Shown here: positions 12,151-23,650 of the stretch, piece by piece
Position numbering within the stretch: position 1 is the stretch's first letter
Layout: every line of letters begins with the position of its first letter
Assembly: GCA_037043455.1 (NCBI GenBank)
Contig: JAWPHD010000281.1
Span: 62,001 to 126,000 of the forward strand
DNA length: 64,000 nucleotides
DNA from: Cyrtodaria siliqua
Taxonomy: Eukaryota; Mollusca; Bivalvia; Adapedonta; Hiatellidae
Reading direction: 5' to 3'
Position numbers and translations under genes: made by a program
The notes under the pieces: generated by a model
Seen by the model: only the letters and a program-made list of their open reading frames with translations
Told to the model about the DNA's origin: nothing
Database searches by the model: none

Positions 12151-12789
12151 TTCATCTTTGAATGTGCGTTGACCGAACAGAGTGTCACCCCTTTGATGAC
12201 CTGACAGAAACGGTAAAAACTGATGCTTGTTTTGTGCTTTGTGGATTGCTAGTATTTTGCTTCTTTAAATTCATATATACATGATCATCTTTGTGTTATA
12301 TTGCTTATTAATGCTGCCTTTATTTACATTGTCTCCTTTTATTGGGACTGTAATAGTGTAAGAGTGAGCTTTAGTGCACCCTAGAACCGGGTTTATAGAG
12401 AATATCATGTTAGTGCCTGATCCTATCCAGTTTATTAGGTGAGGCTGAGAAAAAAATTACGTCATCAAAAAAGGTGCTGACGTCATCAAAAGAAGTTCAC
12501 CTTACGGGATTGGAACGTAACTGCCGAGATAAGGTTTTATCTCAGGCACCCTGTTTCTCGGCAGAATTATACAGATCGACATGATAAAAACGGTGTTTTT
12601 GTTACTGACTTTTCCAAGGCGGTACTACCGTTGTTAAACAGTCTATGTTTGTGTTGTCTCTTACTTTGTTTCTATTTTTCGTTGCAATTGTTTTATTTAT
12701 ATACGTGTCTTTGTGGTTGAATGTGTTCTGTGAAATCTACATTTCCTGTTTAACTTGTATACCCATATTTATATTATTTGATGCACTTA
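12150..12789 (+). repeat. M1 repeat copy with truncated palindrome
   Basis: M1 landmarks are the GCGTTGACCGAACAG block (12169), TTTTATTGGGAC (12336), AGAACCGGGTTTA (12384) and CATTTCCTGTTTAAC (12739). At 12397-12455 it carries only the left arm of a palindromic insert whose complete form is at 55734-55879 in copy B, so copy A lost the right arm. The repeated CTGACGTCATCAAAA stretch follows at 12460-12500. Confidence 0.7.
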
Positions 12790-13500
12790 TAAGTGCAACA
12801 TTAAAAACAATAAAAGTACATATAAAGTTCCAAAAGAAAAAAAAATCCTACACAAATCCTACTCCCAAACCCTGATTCATTTCCGAAACGTGCATGTGTG
12901 GTTGTACGATTTTCTGATAGAACATATTAAGATTTAATTTTAAACACGGATGCGCAAGCTGACATTTTGGAAATCTTAATATAAAGTTGATGATCATTGT
13001 CAAAGAATACACATTGTTTGTGGCGAAATAAAAAAAAACTAACATAACTGTACTGATCAACTATACGATTTAGCCACGTTTTGTTTGATTATTATTATTT
13101 TTACGACAAAATGAAGATAGTACCTTATTAAATAAAACCACGTAAGGAAAAACACATTCTAGTTGTGATTCCAAAAACATATATCCCAGTTTTAAAAATC
13201 GGTTCAAATCTTTGTAGCGAAAATGTTAATACAAATAAACGATTTGAAAATGCAAATTTAAATCTAAAATCTAAAATATTGTCATTCTTGCCTATTTTTC
13301 AATGAATGTTTAATATAGACCCCGACTGGAAAATTGTTTTGGAAGATTGCTCATGAAATGTACAAATGAACTCGGATACCAGAAACGCTACTAAATTGTT
13401 AGGCTTCTTCAATATTAAGAAATTAAAAATATGTTCTTGTTAAATACGATATACTACGAAATACTTAAAAAACTAATTAACAATTGGATATTAACTATAT
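12790..13500. other. Noncoding DNA, largely copy-A only
   Basis: Positions 12790 to about 13370 have no counterpart in copy B, where sequence jumps from the equivalent of 12745 directly to GGATACCAGAAACGCTAC (56231). No coding potential is seen, and no clear terminal repeats or target-site duplication were found by eye. Confidence 0.5.
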
Positions 13501-13509
13501 CGGCCTAAT

Positions 13510-13925
13510 TTTAATAGCTAACAAAGCCCGCTCTTAGGTTTTTTATTTGTATAGCATTGATATATTGAGGGTAAGAATAGCTTAACAACACTCTGTAATT
13601 TACTTTAATGAAGAAATATAAGTTCATAATTTAGCTTTGGAATACAAAACTTATCTGGTATTTCTTAATTGTGTTTAGACCAAAAATCAGAGCACAACAC
13701 AATACATATACAACCTTCTTTAATGTGTTATTTTGTGTACTGGTCACAACATGCTTTATTGGGTGGGCCTCATAATCTGAAGAAAAATTGAATATCACAC
13801 TTTGCTTATGAAATTGTATGGCTAACAGTGACTTGCTGTTACCTAAAGACTTTCTCCCCCCCCCCCCCCAGCACCACCCCCCCCCCCCCCCCCCCCCCCC
13901 CACCCCAAATACAATAGGCTTGAAA
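13510..13925 (-). repeat. Dispersed repeat family M2, with poly-C hypervariable tract
   Basis: A member of a 400-470-bp family also at 18235, 23180, 45045, 56370 (inverted) and 61915. On its own strand it starts with a G-rich run, then GGTAACAGCAAGTCACTG or GGTAACTGTAAATCACTG, then GAGGCCCACCCAATAAAGCA, and later CTAAGAGC near the end. The G-rich run is here a very long C tract on the plus strand (13857-13904). Confidence 0.8.
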
Positions 13926-15642
13926 TATGTCTTTATTCAGTGACAGTTTTATCAATCAACTACCATTGCAGTATATTTTTATTTGATTAAAATTGGTTTT
14001 GACATGACTTGCCTTGTTTACAATAATATTTCATTGATAGGTTGATTGGTAAATGACCGTGAATGACGTCACTTAGCGTGAACGACTTCACTTAAAACTC
14101 GTATTGGCGAGTTTCTTCATATTGCCCTTGTTTTGATCGTATTGGGCGACTTCCGCTTCATATTTGCCGTATTACGTCGTTTGCTGTGTAGAGTTTCTAG
14201 TAAAACACAGCTAATATAGTTTAGTTAATTAATAATAAAACGCGGCTAATATAATTTAGTTAATTAATAGGGAAACAAATACATTGTTATGTTGAATAGT
14301 TTTATTTTTAATTTTTTGGTAACAAATGATAACAGTTAAAATCAATGATATCAATACACACATTAATAACATTGCAATAAAATAAGTCGTTGTTGTTGTT
14401 TTATATAGTGTTCGTGTCCATTTTCTTTAATACTATGACTGGCAATTCATAGTTCTAAGAAACAATATTGTTCACAAAATACCATTTTAAAAGCTTATTC
14501 TTTTAATAAAACTACAGAATCATTATTAACGGCGTAAAGTGAGAAGAAATAAAGTGAGAAGATATGAATGGCTTTAATAGCACACAATGATCACGTGACC
14601 TCTGATATCCAAACTTATGAACATGCAGCCTATCCATCAAAGAGTTATTTAATTGACTTTACTTTAGTGTGTCCGTTCGGCCCTTTAACAGCATGCAATC
14701 TGGAGCATTTGTTTACCGACGTTGTAAAGTGATATTGTGTGCAAAGTTTGCCCGTTGTGCTGGATATTAATTCGTCATCTTTGCTGGCCTTTATTGGCGG
14801 TGAATATTCACAGAACAAAACAGAACATTTAACTTGGACGATTATGTATAGTTTCTTATGTTTTTCTTTTTGCAATGTTTTTGTTAGTAGGCTGGTGCGT
14901 TCGATGTGTCAAGGTTTTGCCTACGGTACGCCAGCAACGTGCCTACGGTACGCCAGCAACGTTAACTATCACCACAGTTGCACTATAAGAAGAAACATGC
15001 GTTGGAAAATTATTGACGAATTGATGTCTAGAGGTCACACTGAAAAGACAAAATATGTGCAAGGATTATATAATAATAATTACAGTTATAATAATAATTA
15101 TAGTAATGAAAAGAAAAGAAGAAGAAGAATACAAAGAAGAAGAAGAAGAATGAAAAAGCATGCAGTATAAACTGCTAACTCGTGAGTAGAATGGTTGCAG
15201 CAAGTTTTTGTTAAATTGTTTAAAGTAACTGACTTAATAGTGCTGTAAAACAGCGTACATTGCCACGTTCGTATGCATAACACTTACGAGGAGTTAGTTT
15301 TAGTTGAATACTGACGTCCCCCTTCATCTCATCTCCCTATGGAGTCGCTGTCCCAATATATAACCTTAAACGATTTTTACACGAAGCGTAACACCCTTAC
15401 TGAATGCTCGTTCGATTAAAGTTTTCTTATAAGTAATATTATTTTGTAGCAGAGAGAATTTTATGATGTTTATCTATTTCACTTGTCCAGATGAGCTATT
15501 TATAGGAATTCCGCACTATATATATTTTTTTTAGATATTACATGGTGGTCAGAAGAACTGTTTTCTGTAGCGTAGTTAAAAGGTAATTCAGCTTTGACGC
15601 GAAAAAAAATACAGGACTGCATGTATATCATTTTTACTCACT
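13926..15642. other. Intergenic DNA downstream of gene A
   Basis: Collinear with 56770-58490. It includes a tandem duplication of about 39 bp (14195-14272), a 22-bp unit present twice in A (14924-14968) and once in B, and a GAA-rich microsatellite (15108-15155). The longest frame (14739-15170) ends in that microsatellite and is broken in copy B, so no gene is called. Confidence 0.55.
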
Positions 15643-18165
15643 TTAACCGGTCGACGACGCATTCACGATGGTGATTGTCGGTGTTATTGTGCTGCTGCTG
15701 CTGCCGAATCCACCTTTGCTGAACAATAGCATCAAGAGGAACAGACAACCCAGCAAACCCAATACTGTAATAGAACATTTATAATATAAATATGTCATTA
15801 CTCTGTACAATCATACAGAGCTCTAGGATAAATATATTTTACATTTTTACCCTTATTTTTTTATTTGTTTACCCATATTGTTTTTCCTTATCAATATGAT
15901 TACCCTTCATTTGTTTACATTTGCTTTTTTCCCCTTCTATTAATAAGAGTTATTGTAAATTGTACATTTTCAACTAAATTGTCAAATTATGTGTGTATGT
16001 TTTGTTTTTCTTGTGTTTCTTTTTTCAACTTTGCACTTTCCAACAAGTTGTTCAATGAAATATTTGCTGAAACATTGTCTCATAAAAAACGTCTTCATCC
16101 ATGGAAAAATAACTCGTAATTATATGTATGTATTGATCGATGTTTATACTTTATTTCCGCCCTTGCTCTTACCTATCGATATGTTTTCGTGCTTTTTACG
16201 CGAAAAATTTACAGGATCAAAATGCACAGACTGGATTACAGTACTTAATATGTATACATTATTTCAACACATTTTAAAACCCGAAACCCGTCTTTTAAAT
16301 GTTCGTTTAGTCAAGCGTAGATTTGCTCTGATTATGTTTAGATCGAGTCCGGCAACACTTACTCCATGGACATATTCTATACACGAGTGGCGGTTACGGA
16401 ACAGTTGGACAATAGAACTAACCATAAATTCTGAGGATGGAAATCAGCAAAATGCTAAACGCTGCAGAATTATGTTTCGCTATGTTTTGTGTTTTTCTTA
16501 TATTTTGTTTACGTTTTTAATAGGCATAGAATAACATATTTTGAGGGGTTTATTTTTACGCAGATACGCTGCTTATCTATAGTTTGGGGCGCTTGTTTCG
16601 GCTAAAGGTTTTTCAGCATTAACATGAGAAATCTTATTAATATATACATGTGTTATATACCACCAGAATTAGAATTTTATGTGCCAAATGAAAATATATT
16701 TCCCATGCGAAAATTGTTTTTGATAGGGCATGTTCAGTGCAAAATTCTTCTGTATCAAACATTATGTGTTTTTTTTATCATTTTTATCCAAAAATGGTTT
16801 CAATGTCTTGGATAAATGTAAATTAAGACACTGAAAGTTGTATAACAAAATATTAGGACTAACTGAAGTTATTTGATACTTCTTAATTTTCTGCTGCCCC
16901 AGCAACACGGAATTTACATTGATAAAGACCCACCAAAAGGGCATTTTGGTTGTAAAAAATCTATATCTCAACCGATTTTGAAAAGTATGGTATTGTTATT
17001 TACCACTAAAAATTCCAGTTCTAATGATATATAACTTATGTACGTATTTATAAAATTGTTCATGCTATTGCCGAATATCCTTAGGCTGATCCTATCCGAT
17101 GGATCAGACTCCTGGGGAACATAAACTTAGCGATAATAGGTTAGCGTAACATACGAAAGATAGCCTTGCAAGGTTTAAAATGGATAACATAAATGAAATG
17201 TTCGTACATTTATAGTAAAATAGCGCCTTTAATACAAATACGACAGTAACATTGTCAGTATTATAACATTCTGCAGGTTATCAGTTTTTACTTTTTTTGT
17301 TTCATATAACTGTATTGGATTATAAATACGGAATGAATTATTGAATTTCTGATAAGAAAGCTATATGATCAAAACTGAATGGCTCTCATTTATCACAAAC
17401 GAACAACATGCAACTTATACCAGATATAATAATAATAAAAACAATAATGATGTGTCAGTCATTGTTGTTTTGTTTTTGTTGTTGTGTTTTTGTTGTTATT
17501 TCTTTTTCATTTCGGTAATTAAGCAAATAAGCATGTGTTTGGTTCAAAATATGTCTGATAAATCGAGCATGTTCCGTTAGAAGTTTGGTTCAGAATATGT
17601 CTGATAAAACGATCATGTTCCGTTAGAAGTTTGGTTCAGTATATGTCTGATAAAACGATCATGTTCCGTTAGAAGTTTGGTTCAGAATATGTCTGATAAA
17701 ACAATCATGTTCCATTAGAAGTTTGGTTCAGAATATGTCTGATAAAACGATCATGTTCCGTTAGAAGTTTGATTCAGAATATTTCTGATAAAACGATCAT
17801 GTTCCGTTAGAAGTTTGGTTCAGTATATGTCTGATAAAACGATCATGTTCCGTTAGAAGTTTGGTTCAGAATATGTCTGATAAAACGATCAGCATGATAA
17901 CGTATGATTGAATGGACTAACGTATGATACTTATAAATGTATTTGATATTAAATGTAGACAGATTTTATGTAATTTTGAAGATCGAAATTAAATAAGAAT
18001 TCGTAACTAAGTATTTGACTTACATCCGTTGTTTCCAAGGCCGCCTCCGCCGCCGCCTTGCGGGTATACATAGCCGTAGCCGCCGCCATAGCCGCCGCCG
18101 TAATTGGCTACGACGAGTCCCACTACGCAGAAAAGGGCAAGAACAGCTACTAGAAAGGTCTTCAT
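15643..18165 (-). CDS. Small secreted Gly-rich protein, gene A (two coding exons)
   Basis: Model: coding exon 1 is 18165-18024, and coding exon 2 is 15764 down to the TAA at 15645-15643, giving 87 residues. Exon 1 encodes a signal peptide (MKTFLVAVLALFCVVGLVVA) and then NYGGGYGGGYGY and a Gly run. It ends at a strong donor, GAT|GTAAGT, in phase 1. Exon 2 starts after TTACAG and continues the same phase: a hydrophobic segment (LLGLLGCLFLLMLLF) and a Ser/Thr-rich tail ending NASSTG. TTCTCACAG just before the ATG (exon edge 18168) implies an upstream 5'-UTR exon. A good donor (A|GTGAGT) follows the stop codon, so a 3'-UTR intron or alternative downstream exon is possible. The same structure is conserved in copy B. 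The protein is probably secreted or membrane-anchored; a structural role in shell, byssus or mucus is a guess from composition. An extra exon inside the intron cannot be excluded. Confidence 0.72.
15780..17535. other. Intron of gene A, no other gene seen
   Basis: AT-rich. The plus-strand frame at 15989-16534 is disrupted and partly deleted in copy B, so it is not supported as coding. A short AAT microsatellite lies at 17428-17450. Confidence 0.55.
17537..17892 (+). repeat. 46-bp minisatellite in the gene A intron
   Basis: Between seven and eight tandem copies of a 46-bp unit containing AAGTTTGGTTCAGAATATG and TCTGATAAAACGATCATG. The 46-base spacing is exact between the units at 17581 and 17627. 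Copy B has the same array at the same intron position, with more units (61190-61590). Confidence 0.93.
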
Positions 18166-18167
18166 TG

Positions 18168-18236
18168 TCTGTGAGAATAAAACAGAGTAATTATTATTTT
18201 AAACAAACTTTAATTAAGGACGTTTTATTTCCAAAC
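18168..18236 (-). promoter_or_regulatory. Splice acceptor ahead of the gene A start codon
   Basis: The minus strand reads a T-rich tract and then TTCTCACAG immediately before ACAATG. The identical arrangement at 61854 in copy B supports a real 3' splice site and therefore a noncoding leader exon upstream. Confidence 0.6.
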
Positions 18237-18690
18237 TATTGTATTTGGTGTAGGAGTGGGGCGGGGAGGGTTGTGTGTTGGTGGGGGTAGAGAGAACATT
18301 TATATAGGTAACTGTAAATCACTGTTAGACATACAATTGCATGAGCAAATGGTGATATTCAGTTTTTGTTCAGTTGTTGAGGCCTTCCTAGTACAGCTTT
18401 TGTGTATATCCAACATGACTTGTGTTGTTTTTTTTTCTTCCTAAAACCAAATTAATTGTCAACACAGTTTTGTATTTAGTACAGCTATTTGCTTTTTTTT
18501 TCTTCACAACAGTAAAGTTTGAAGCATTATATACTGCTATACCCTAAATACTGTTGAATATACCAATGCTTTTCAAAGAGAAAACTTTACTCGGGCCTCA
18601 GTTTATTTACTGGATCTAATCGGTCATGGAGCATGTTAGCAATAAATAAGCAAGCTTTCCGTGGCTTTGTATTGATCATTTCGTGTTTGG
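18237..18690 (+). repeat. M2 dispersed repeat, diverged copy
   Basis: TATTGTATTTGGTGTAG and a G-rich run are followed by GGTAACTGTAAATCACTG, CATACAATTGCATGAGCAAA and, further on, CTCGGGCCTCAGTTTAT. It lies in the predicted 5'-UTR intron of gene A, and its partner is at 61915-62290. Confidence 0.75.
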
Positions 18691-18903
18691 AAAATAGGTC
18701 CTTCAATTTTTCACAGTCCCTATTTTAACTGGTAATAACTCATGAATATGAATGAGTCACGTGTGAGTCACGTGTGAAGTAGTTTCAAATCTACGAACAC
18801 CCCAAAAGTCGGTATATAAGCAGAAATCGATGCGTATAATTCCATGTAGCCTCCGTACAGGTAACATCGATAATATAACGGCTTCAGAATATATATGATA
18901 AAA

Positions 18904-18990
18904 AAAATAGTTGCCCTGAACGGGATTTGAACCACAGTCTTGCAATTGTAAGTTTTGAAAGATGTACGCTGAACCACTAGACCACGATTA
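18904..18990 (-). mobile_element. tRNA-like sequence (SINE head or tRNA pseudogene)
   Basis: The minus strand has GTGGTCTAGTGGTTCAGCG (A-box) and TGTGGTTCAAATCCCG (B-box), with an insert in the anticodon region that resembles a tRNA intron. Acceptor-stem complementarity is poor. The duplicate is at 62515-62583. Confidence 0.55.
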
Positions 18991-19242
18991 TGTAGCGTTT
19001 TTAACACTAAATAGGCATTAATAACAAGCGCGCGCACAAACTCATCAAGCGCTAAATAACAAGTCGAGATATGGTTGTTTTGATGTGAAGTATTAGTTTC
19101 ATATTGATAAATTATTACACCAGGCAATGTTAATTTACACGTTCGGCGAAATGGACTACATAGTTATTGATCAATCTTGAATTGCGTTCATATATGTTAA
19201 GTTACTTTGCCTCATAATAAATTAGTTTACTATTACCTCAAA

Positions 19243-19306
19243 TAGCGTTATAGTTCAGTGGATAGAGCACCGGAATTGAAATCAGAAGGTCATGTGTTCC
19301 AGCCCT
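19243..19306 (+). mobile_element. tRNA-like sequence, plus strand
   Basis: TAGTTCAGTGGATAGAGCAC is an A-box and GTGTTCCAGCCCTG a degraded B-box. The copy at 62869-62930 has the better B-box (GTGTTCGAGCCC). A convincing acceptor stem is lacking, so a SINE or pseudogene is more likely than a working tRNA. Confidence 0.55.
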
Positions 19307-20730
19307 GAAAGAGGCTAACTTTGTTTTCTGTAAAAGTACTGTTACCTGTGTATAGGTACGATGTGCACTGGTCGATGTATATACAGTAAATGATTTCCTG
19401 TGCTATATTTGCTCGTTTAAGTACCCGATTAAGACATGAGCTGGTGAACATGAAGTTACAAATAAACACACGCCTACAAAGAAGAAATCGATTGACATAG
19501 AGACCCTGTAGCTTTAAACAAATCATTCGGCTAATAATGTCCTGCTCGTTTCTTGGAAATTTAAATTTTAGCTTCAAGGGCTGTATTTAAAGACTGGAGG
19601 AATAATGTCAATGGAGGGTAAACACATTTAATGAGCATGTGGCCATAGACTGACTATATTTGGAACAGATTACAGTATAGAAGATAAAAACGAATACGAA
19701 TAAAAATAGAGAAATTTCTCACCTCTTTACAAACAAATTCATACAAATCATATTATATATAATAATATTATTTGAGTCTCATGCAAAGTGTTTTATTTAT
19801 TGTTGGACAGTTATTGTTAATCAGTTCATAACAGGTCTGACCTGATGTAATAACGGATCTTTTAATATTTCTTTATTTGCGCTTATTAGGTGGATACCCC
19901 CCGGGTGCTTATTTACAAATTTCACAGTTTATCCAAACTCATTTTAATGGCCTTTTTTAACTTTGAGTATCATATATGTGATACTCATACGGTTGAGTAA
20001 CAATAGTTGTCCAATTATTATCACATTAAATGTATTATTAGTAACTCATGTACAGGCCAAAATGATAATTATGCTTTGTATGAATTATTGAATGTTATAT
20101 GTTAATGTGCAATAATATCGTCTCCTATAATTCTTTTAGAAAGGTGTTTAAAATTTATGTATGAAATGGTGTATAGATGTATGCATATTCGATTGTAAAC
20201 AATGAGACGCAAATAATCTATTAAACAAACTGTTTACATACAATTACATATATACATAATGACATACACACATTGATAAAATGCAAACATCATTCTTTAC
20301 AGAATTATAAGACACGATGCTTTAAATGTATTCACAGATCATAAATTAAAATGACATATCTCTAAAATATATTAAAATATACATAGGAACTTGCATAGTA
20401 GTCCAATAGAATAACAACACTACAATTAAGTAAAATATACAATATATTGCAAATTATGAGTTTATCTCTTAGTATCAGAATCATTACTCATTTTATATAC
20501 ATTATAAAACATGAAATGCCATTGCTAGTCCTGACCCCTGAAAATTAAGTATAAGCTGATAATAATCACACGTCTAAAAGTTTATTAGAACTTTAGATAC
20601 TCCATCGCGTTTAAATATATGGTAGCAAACGGGCAAAATTAAAATATATATATTAAAACATCATTTATCATCTCCTACAAGATTTGAAGTTATATTATTA
20701 ACTGATTATACAATATATCAAAATCTTAAA
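19307..20730. other. Predicted 5'-UTR intron of gene A, no gene seen
   Basis: AT-rich sequence collinear with 62935-64000. A perfect palindrome lies at 19965-19986 (GAGTATCA...TGATACTC) and is conserved with one change at 63570-63591. No coding signal is seen. Confidence 0.55.
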
Positions 20731-20965
20731 GAAATTAACCCGCCAAATAACGGCAAAATTACACAACAAAACCGTTCATTAGAACTGTCTCCAGGTGTTC
20801 AGGTCATATACTAATGTATATCTGCCGACTAAAAGTATAGTTTTTTCACGGGTTCTTAAACTACCCGTAATTGAATATGCGTGAATTGAATTATGAGTTG
20901 GTAACTCTTAATTCGACGCTTCAGTTTTTGGGCTTGTCTTGGCTGGTTAAAGCCTTTTATAGTGT
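20731..20965 (-). promoter_or_regulatory. TATA-containing block shared with the silk-like gene
   Basis: On the minus strand CTATAAAAGGCTTTAACC (TATA at 20961-20955) is followed by AACTCATAATTCA, TTTAAGAACCCGTGAAAAA, ATATGACCTGAACACCTGG and TTTGCCGTTATTTGGCGGGT. The same ordered blocks occur at 48930-48721, immediately upstream of the silk-like gene and in the same orientation. It is either a shared core promoter and leader or a dispersed element that happens to carry a TATA box. Confidence 0.5.
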
Positions 20966-21743
20966 GTCTATAGAGTTTGTATCGCATTTTATTTGCATTC
21001 ATTATTTTTCGCAACTTTTTTTTTCTGTTCAAAATGAATATTATCCCGTTAGAGCCTCTTTCAGAAAATATTAATTTACGTTTAAGAGAGTGTATTAAAC
21101 AAGTGAAAACAATCTTGTTGTTTCATTGAAATTCGCGATTTAAAATAAATAGTGCGCATGCGCAAAATGTGCGATACTTCAATCGGAAAAAGTGTTCTAT
21201 TACCAGAATTTAGAGAACGTCATTCTTCAAAGAAAATGCCCCAAAAATGCGATAACATTAAATAAACCTGGCATGTTTCATAGTTATACAATAAAACTAT
21301 AGACATTTCTATAAACAGATTAATATAATACAGACCTACCATTTATATATTTATAATACGTATAACAGTACCTTATCGAAAGTAATTTTGGTGTGTTTCT
21401 GGGCGAAATTTGAGGAAAAGTCAATAAACATTCTAAACCAGAAAATAGATTTTAGAATAAAATGTTAACTGAGTTAACGTTAAAAAATGCATGAATTTGA
21501 AGTCAGTAAGTTGTAGGAAATATTTTGAATGTGGATTGTTATTTTAATAATCATGAACGGCAGTTGATTAATTTGGCTGCGTGTATATGTATTCTGTTTT
21601 TATGCTTTATTTCTATCTTCTCAATGTTTTCAATTTTCAAATGTAATTTTACTAGTTGTCATATTTCGCAAAGCACGCTTTATATATATTGTATTAATAA
21701 GTAATTCAATATTCTTAGATTTGTAGATTGAAATAACACTTAC

Positions 21744-21803
21744 CGTCTATCTGTTGATCTATCCTAGGAATGATGCCGATTGAAGATTCGGCTCCGTTTT
21801 ATA
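21744..21803 (-). promoter_or_regulatory. Predicted TATA promoter and noncoding first exon of gene A
   Basis: The minus strand carries TATAAAA at 21803-21797. About 55 bases downstream is a consensus donor, GACG|GTAAGTG, at 21744. A start site near 21773 would give a leader exon of about 30 bases. The donor could splice to the acceptor just before the gene A start codon (18168), across 3.6 kb. This is inferred from signals only, and the equivalent region of copy B is outside the window. Confidence 0.45.
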
Positions 21804-22342
21804 CACTTCCTTTGCTACAGGAAGTACGATGCCTGATGCATAACAGTGATTATTACGCCGTTAGGTAACAAAACCGTCGAAGTTGTTGACAGGTGAACTG
21901 ATTTATGCAACTTTAAGAAAGTTAAATTGAAAAAGGTGTGTATAGGAGATGGATGATTAGTTTCAAATTAATGACTTGTGATACTTTATGTACCTGCATA
22001 CCATAAGGGGCATATTTTTCTTAAAATTAAATTGAATCTATGAGTATTTGAACGCCTTAAATCATATTAAAGGAGCCTTTACAAATATATTTTCTAAATG
22101 TTCTATGAGTATTTCAAAGTATTTTTAAATACGCATATAAATACATAAATACACAACACAAACTCATTTAAAACTAAAAATTATTATGTCTTGGTTTAGT
22201 AAATAAAACAAAAATAAAAACGACGAGCTACTTCTAGTTTTACTGTAAAAACAAACACGACGAATATGTTGGGAATGTTTTGGTTGCAACAAAACCAACG
22301 TTTTGATAATCTGTCCTTTTTTAACATTTAACTATAGAAATT

Positions 22343-22620
22343 TATCACATAACATACGGTGTGGGAGTGTAATACCACCATTCAGTATTTTCGATACTCC
22401 ACCAGTGTGGTATAACATAACGTTAATGACGTCATGGACGTCACGTTAATTTACGTTTTCTGACGTAATGTGACGTTATAAGTTATGTGATGAATAGAAT
22501 CTAACATTCGTTCACATTCATTATTGAATTTATTAAACTCGTTAGCAAAACTCATATAATGCTCGGCAAGAGCCTCGCATTATATCGTTTTGACAAAATG
22601 AATTAGAACTCATGTAAGAT
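22343..22620. mobile_element. TATCACATAAC / palindrome element
   Basis: TATCACATAACATACGGTGT starts at 22343, the inverted GTTATGTGATGAATAG lies near 22483, and a palindrome follows at 22498-22620 with ATGCTCGGCAAGAGCCTCGCAT at its centre. The layout is the same as at 10653 and 42330. Confidence 0.65.
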
Positions 22621-23179
22621 TATATGTTTTACATTCGATTGATGTTCTGTTAACATGGTCATTTTTACCCTACTCTATTATGTTTTCTTTTTAAATCTAA
22701 CAACGCTATTTCGTTAATACTTAGTTTAAACAATATTGTATTCACAAATATTGTATAATTTATATGGTTATTATATAGACAAAATGATTCAAAAGGAAGC
22801 TATTAGCTTGTATCAATTTGTTTCCTTAACATAATGATATAAATTAAACACCTTATTTCAAAATCAGTAAGCCATATGCGCATGTGATCATACAATAAAT
22901 GCACGTACATTTGTAACAGAGGTAGCAAGATTAGTACATACATGTATTAAAAAATGTAAGATGCAAAATAAACACAGTTGTACTGTTAATTTCTTTTCAG
23001 AGTTCAAAAACAAAAAGTAAGAAAAAATGTGACACACTAATCAAGATCTTTTTGAAAAGACTTTCAGTGCTTACTGTGAAAATAACAATAAATTATCAGC
23101 ATATAGCAGAAGAAATAGTTTGGTAATACCATCACATTAATTTAAAATGAAATATCCCTCAATATCATTTAAGGACATA
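22621..23179. other. Noncoding DNA, no gene seen
   Basis: AT-rich, with no coding, RNA or repeat structure that can be supported by eye. Confidence 0.5.
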
Positions 23180-23650
23180 TTTCGAGCCTATTGTATTGGG
23201 GTGGGGTGGGGAGGGGAAGATAATTTATATAGGTAACTGTAAATCACTGAATCTCTGTTAGTCATACAATTTTATGAGCAAAATGTGATATTCAATTTTT
23301 CTTCAGATTATGAGGCCCACCCAATAAAGCATTTGTGACCAGTACACATAATAACACATTAAAGAATGTTGTATATTTATTGTGTTGTGCTCTGATTTTT
23401 GGTCTAAAACAATTAAGAAATACCAGATAAATTTTGTATTCAAAAGCTAAATTATGAACATATATATCTTCATTAAAGTAAATTACAAAGTGTTGTTAGG
23501 CTATTCTTACCCTCAATATAGCAATGCTATACAAATAAAAAACTAAGAGCAGGCCTCAATTTATATACCCGAGTTGATCAGCCATGAAGCGTGCTGGCTG
23601 TAAATATTTGTACATGCTTTTTCAATGACCAAGTGTGTCCTTAAAGCTAC
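23180..23650 (+). repeat. M2 dispersed repeat, full-length copy
   Basis: The best-preserved family member: G-rich start (23199-23216), GGTAACTGTAAATCACTG, GAGGCCCACCCAATAAAGCA, TTAAGAAATACCAGATAA, CCTCAATATAGCAATGC and an end near GAGCAGGCCTCAATTTATA. It has no open frame. Confidence 0.8.

Larger units (their letters stand above)
1..20390. repeat. Segmental tandem duplication, copy A
   Basis: This interval reappears in the same orientation from 34869 to the end of the window. Matched anchors are 1 with 34869, 970 with 35820, 4969 with 40161, 9718 with 53038, 15764 with 58611, 18165 with 61851 and 20390 with 64000. By eye the copies differ by scattered single-base changes and small indels, with larger block indels at about 1410-1450, 5385-6405, 6640-8170 and 12790-13370. 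The offset grows from 34868 to 43610 because copy B has extra sequence. The left edge of copy A lies outside the window, so the true unit length is unknown. Confidence 0.93.

Noticed and set aside
14739..15170. 143-codon frame on the plus strand
   Set aside because: It ends in a GAA microsatellite, is broken in copy B, and shows no domain or splice support.
15989..16534. 181-codon frame on the plus strand
   Set aside because: It lies in the intron of gene A and is partly deleted and interrupted in copy B. The composition matches AT-rich noncoding DNA.
19243..19306. Functional tRNA gene
   Set aside because: No convincing acceptor-stem pairing, and the B-box is degraded in copy A.
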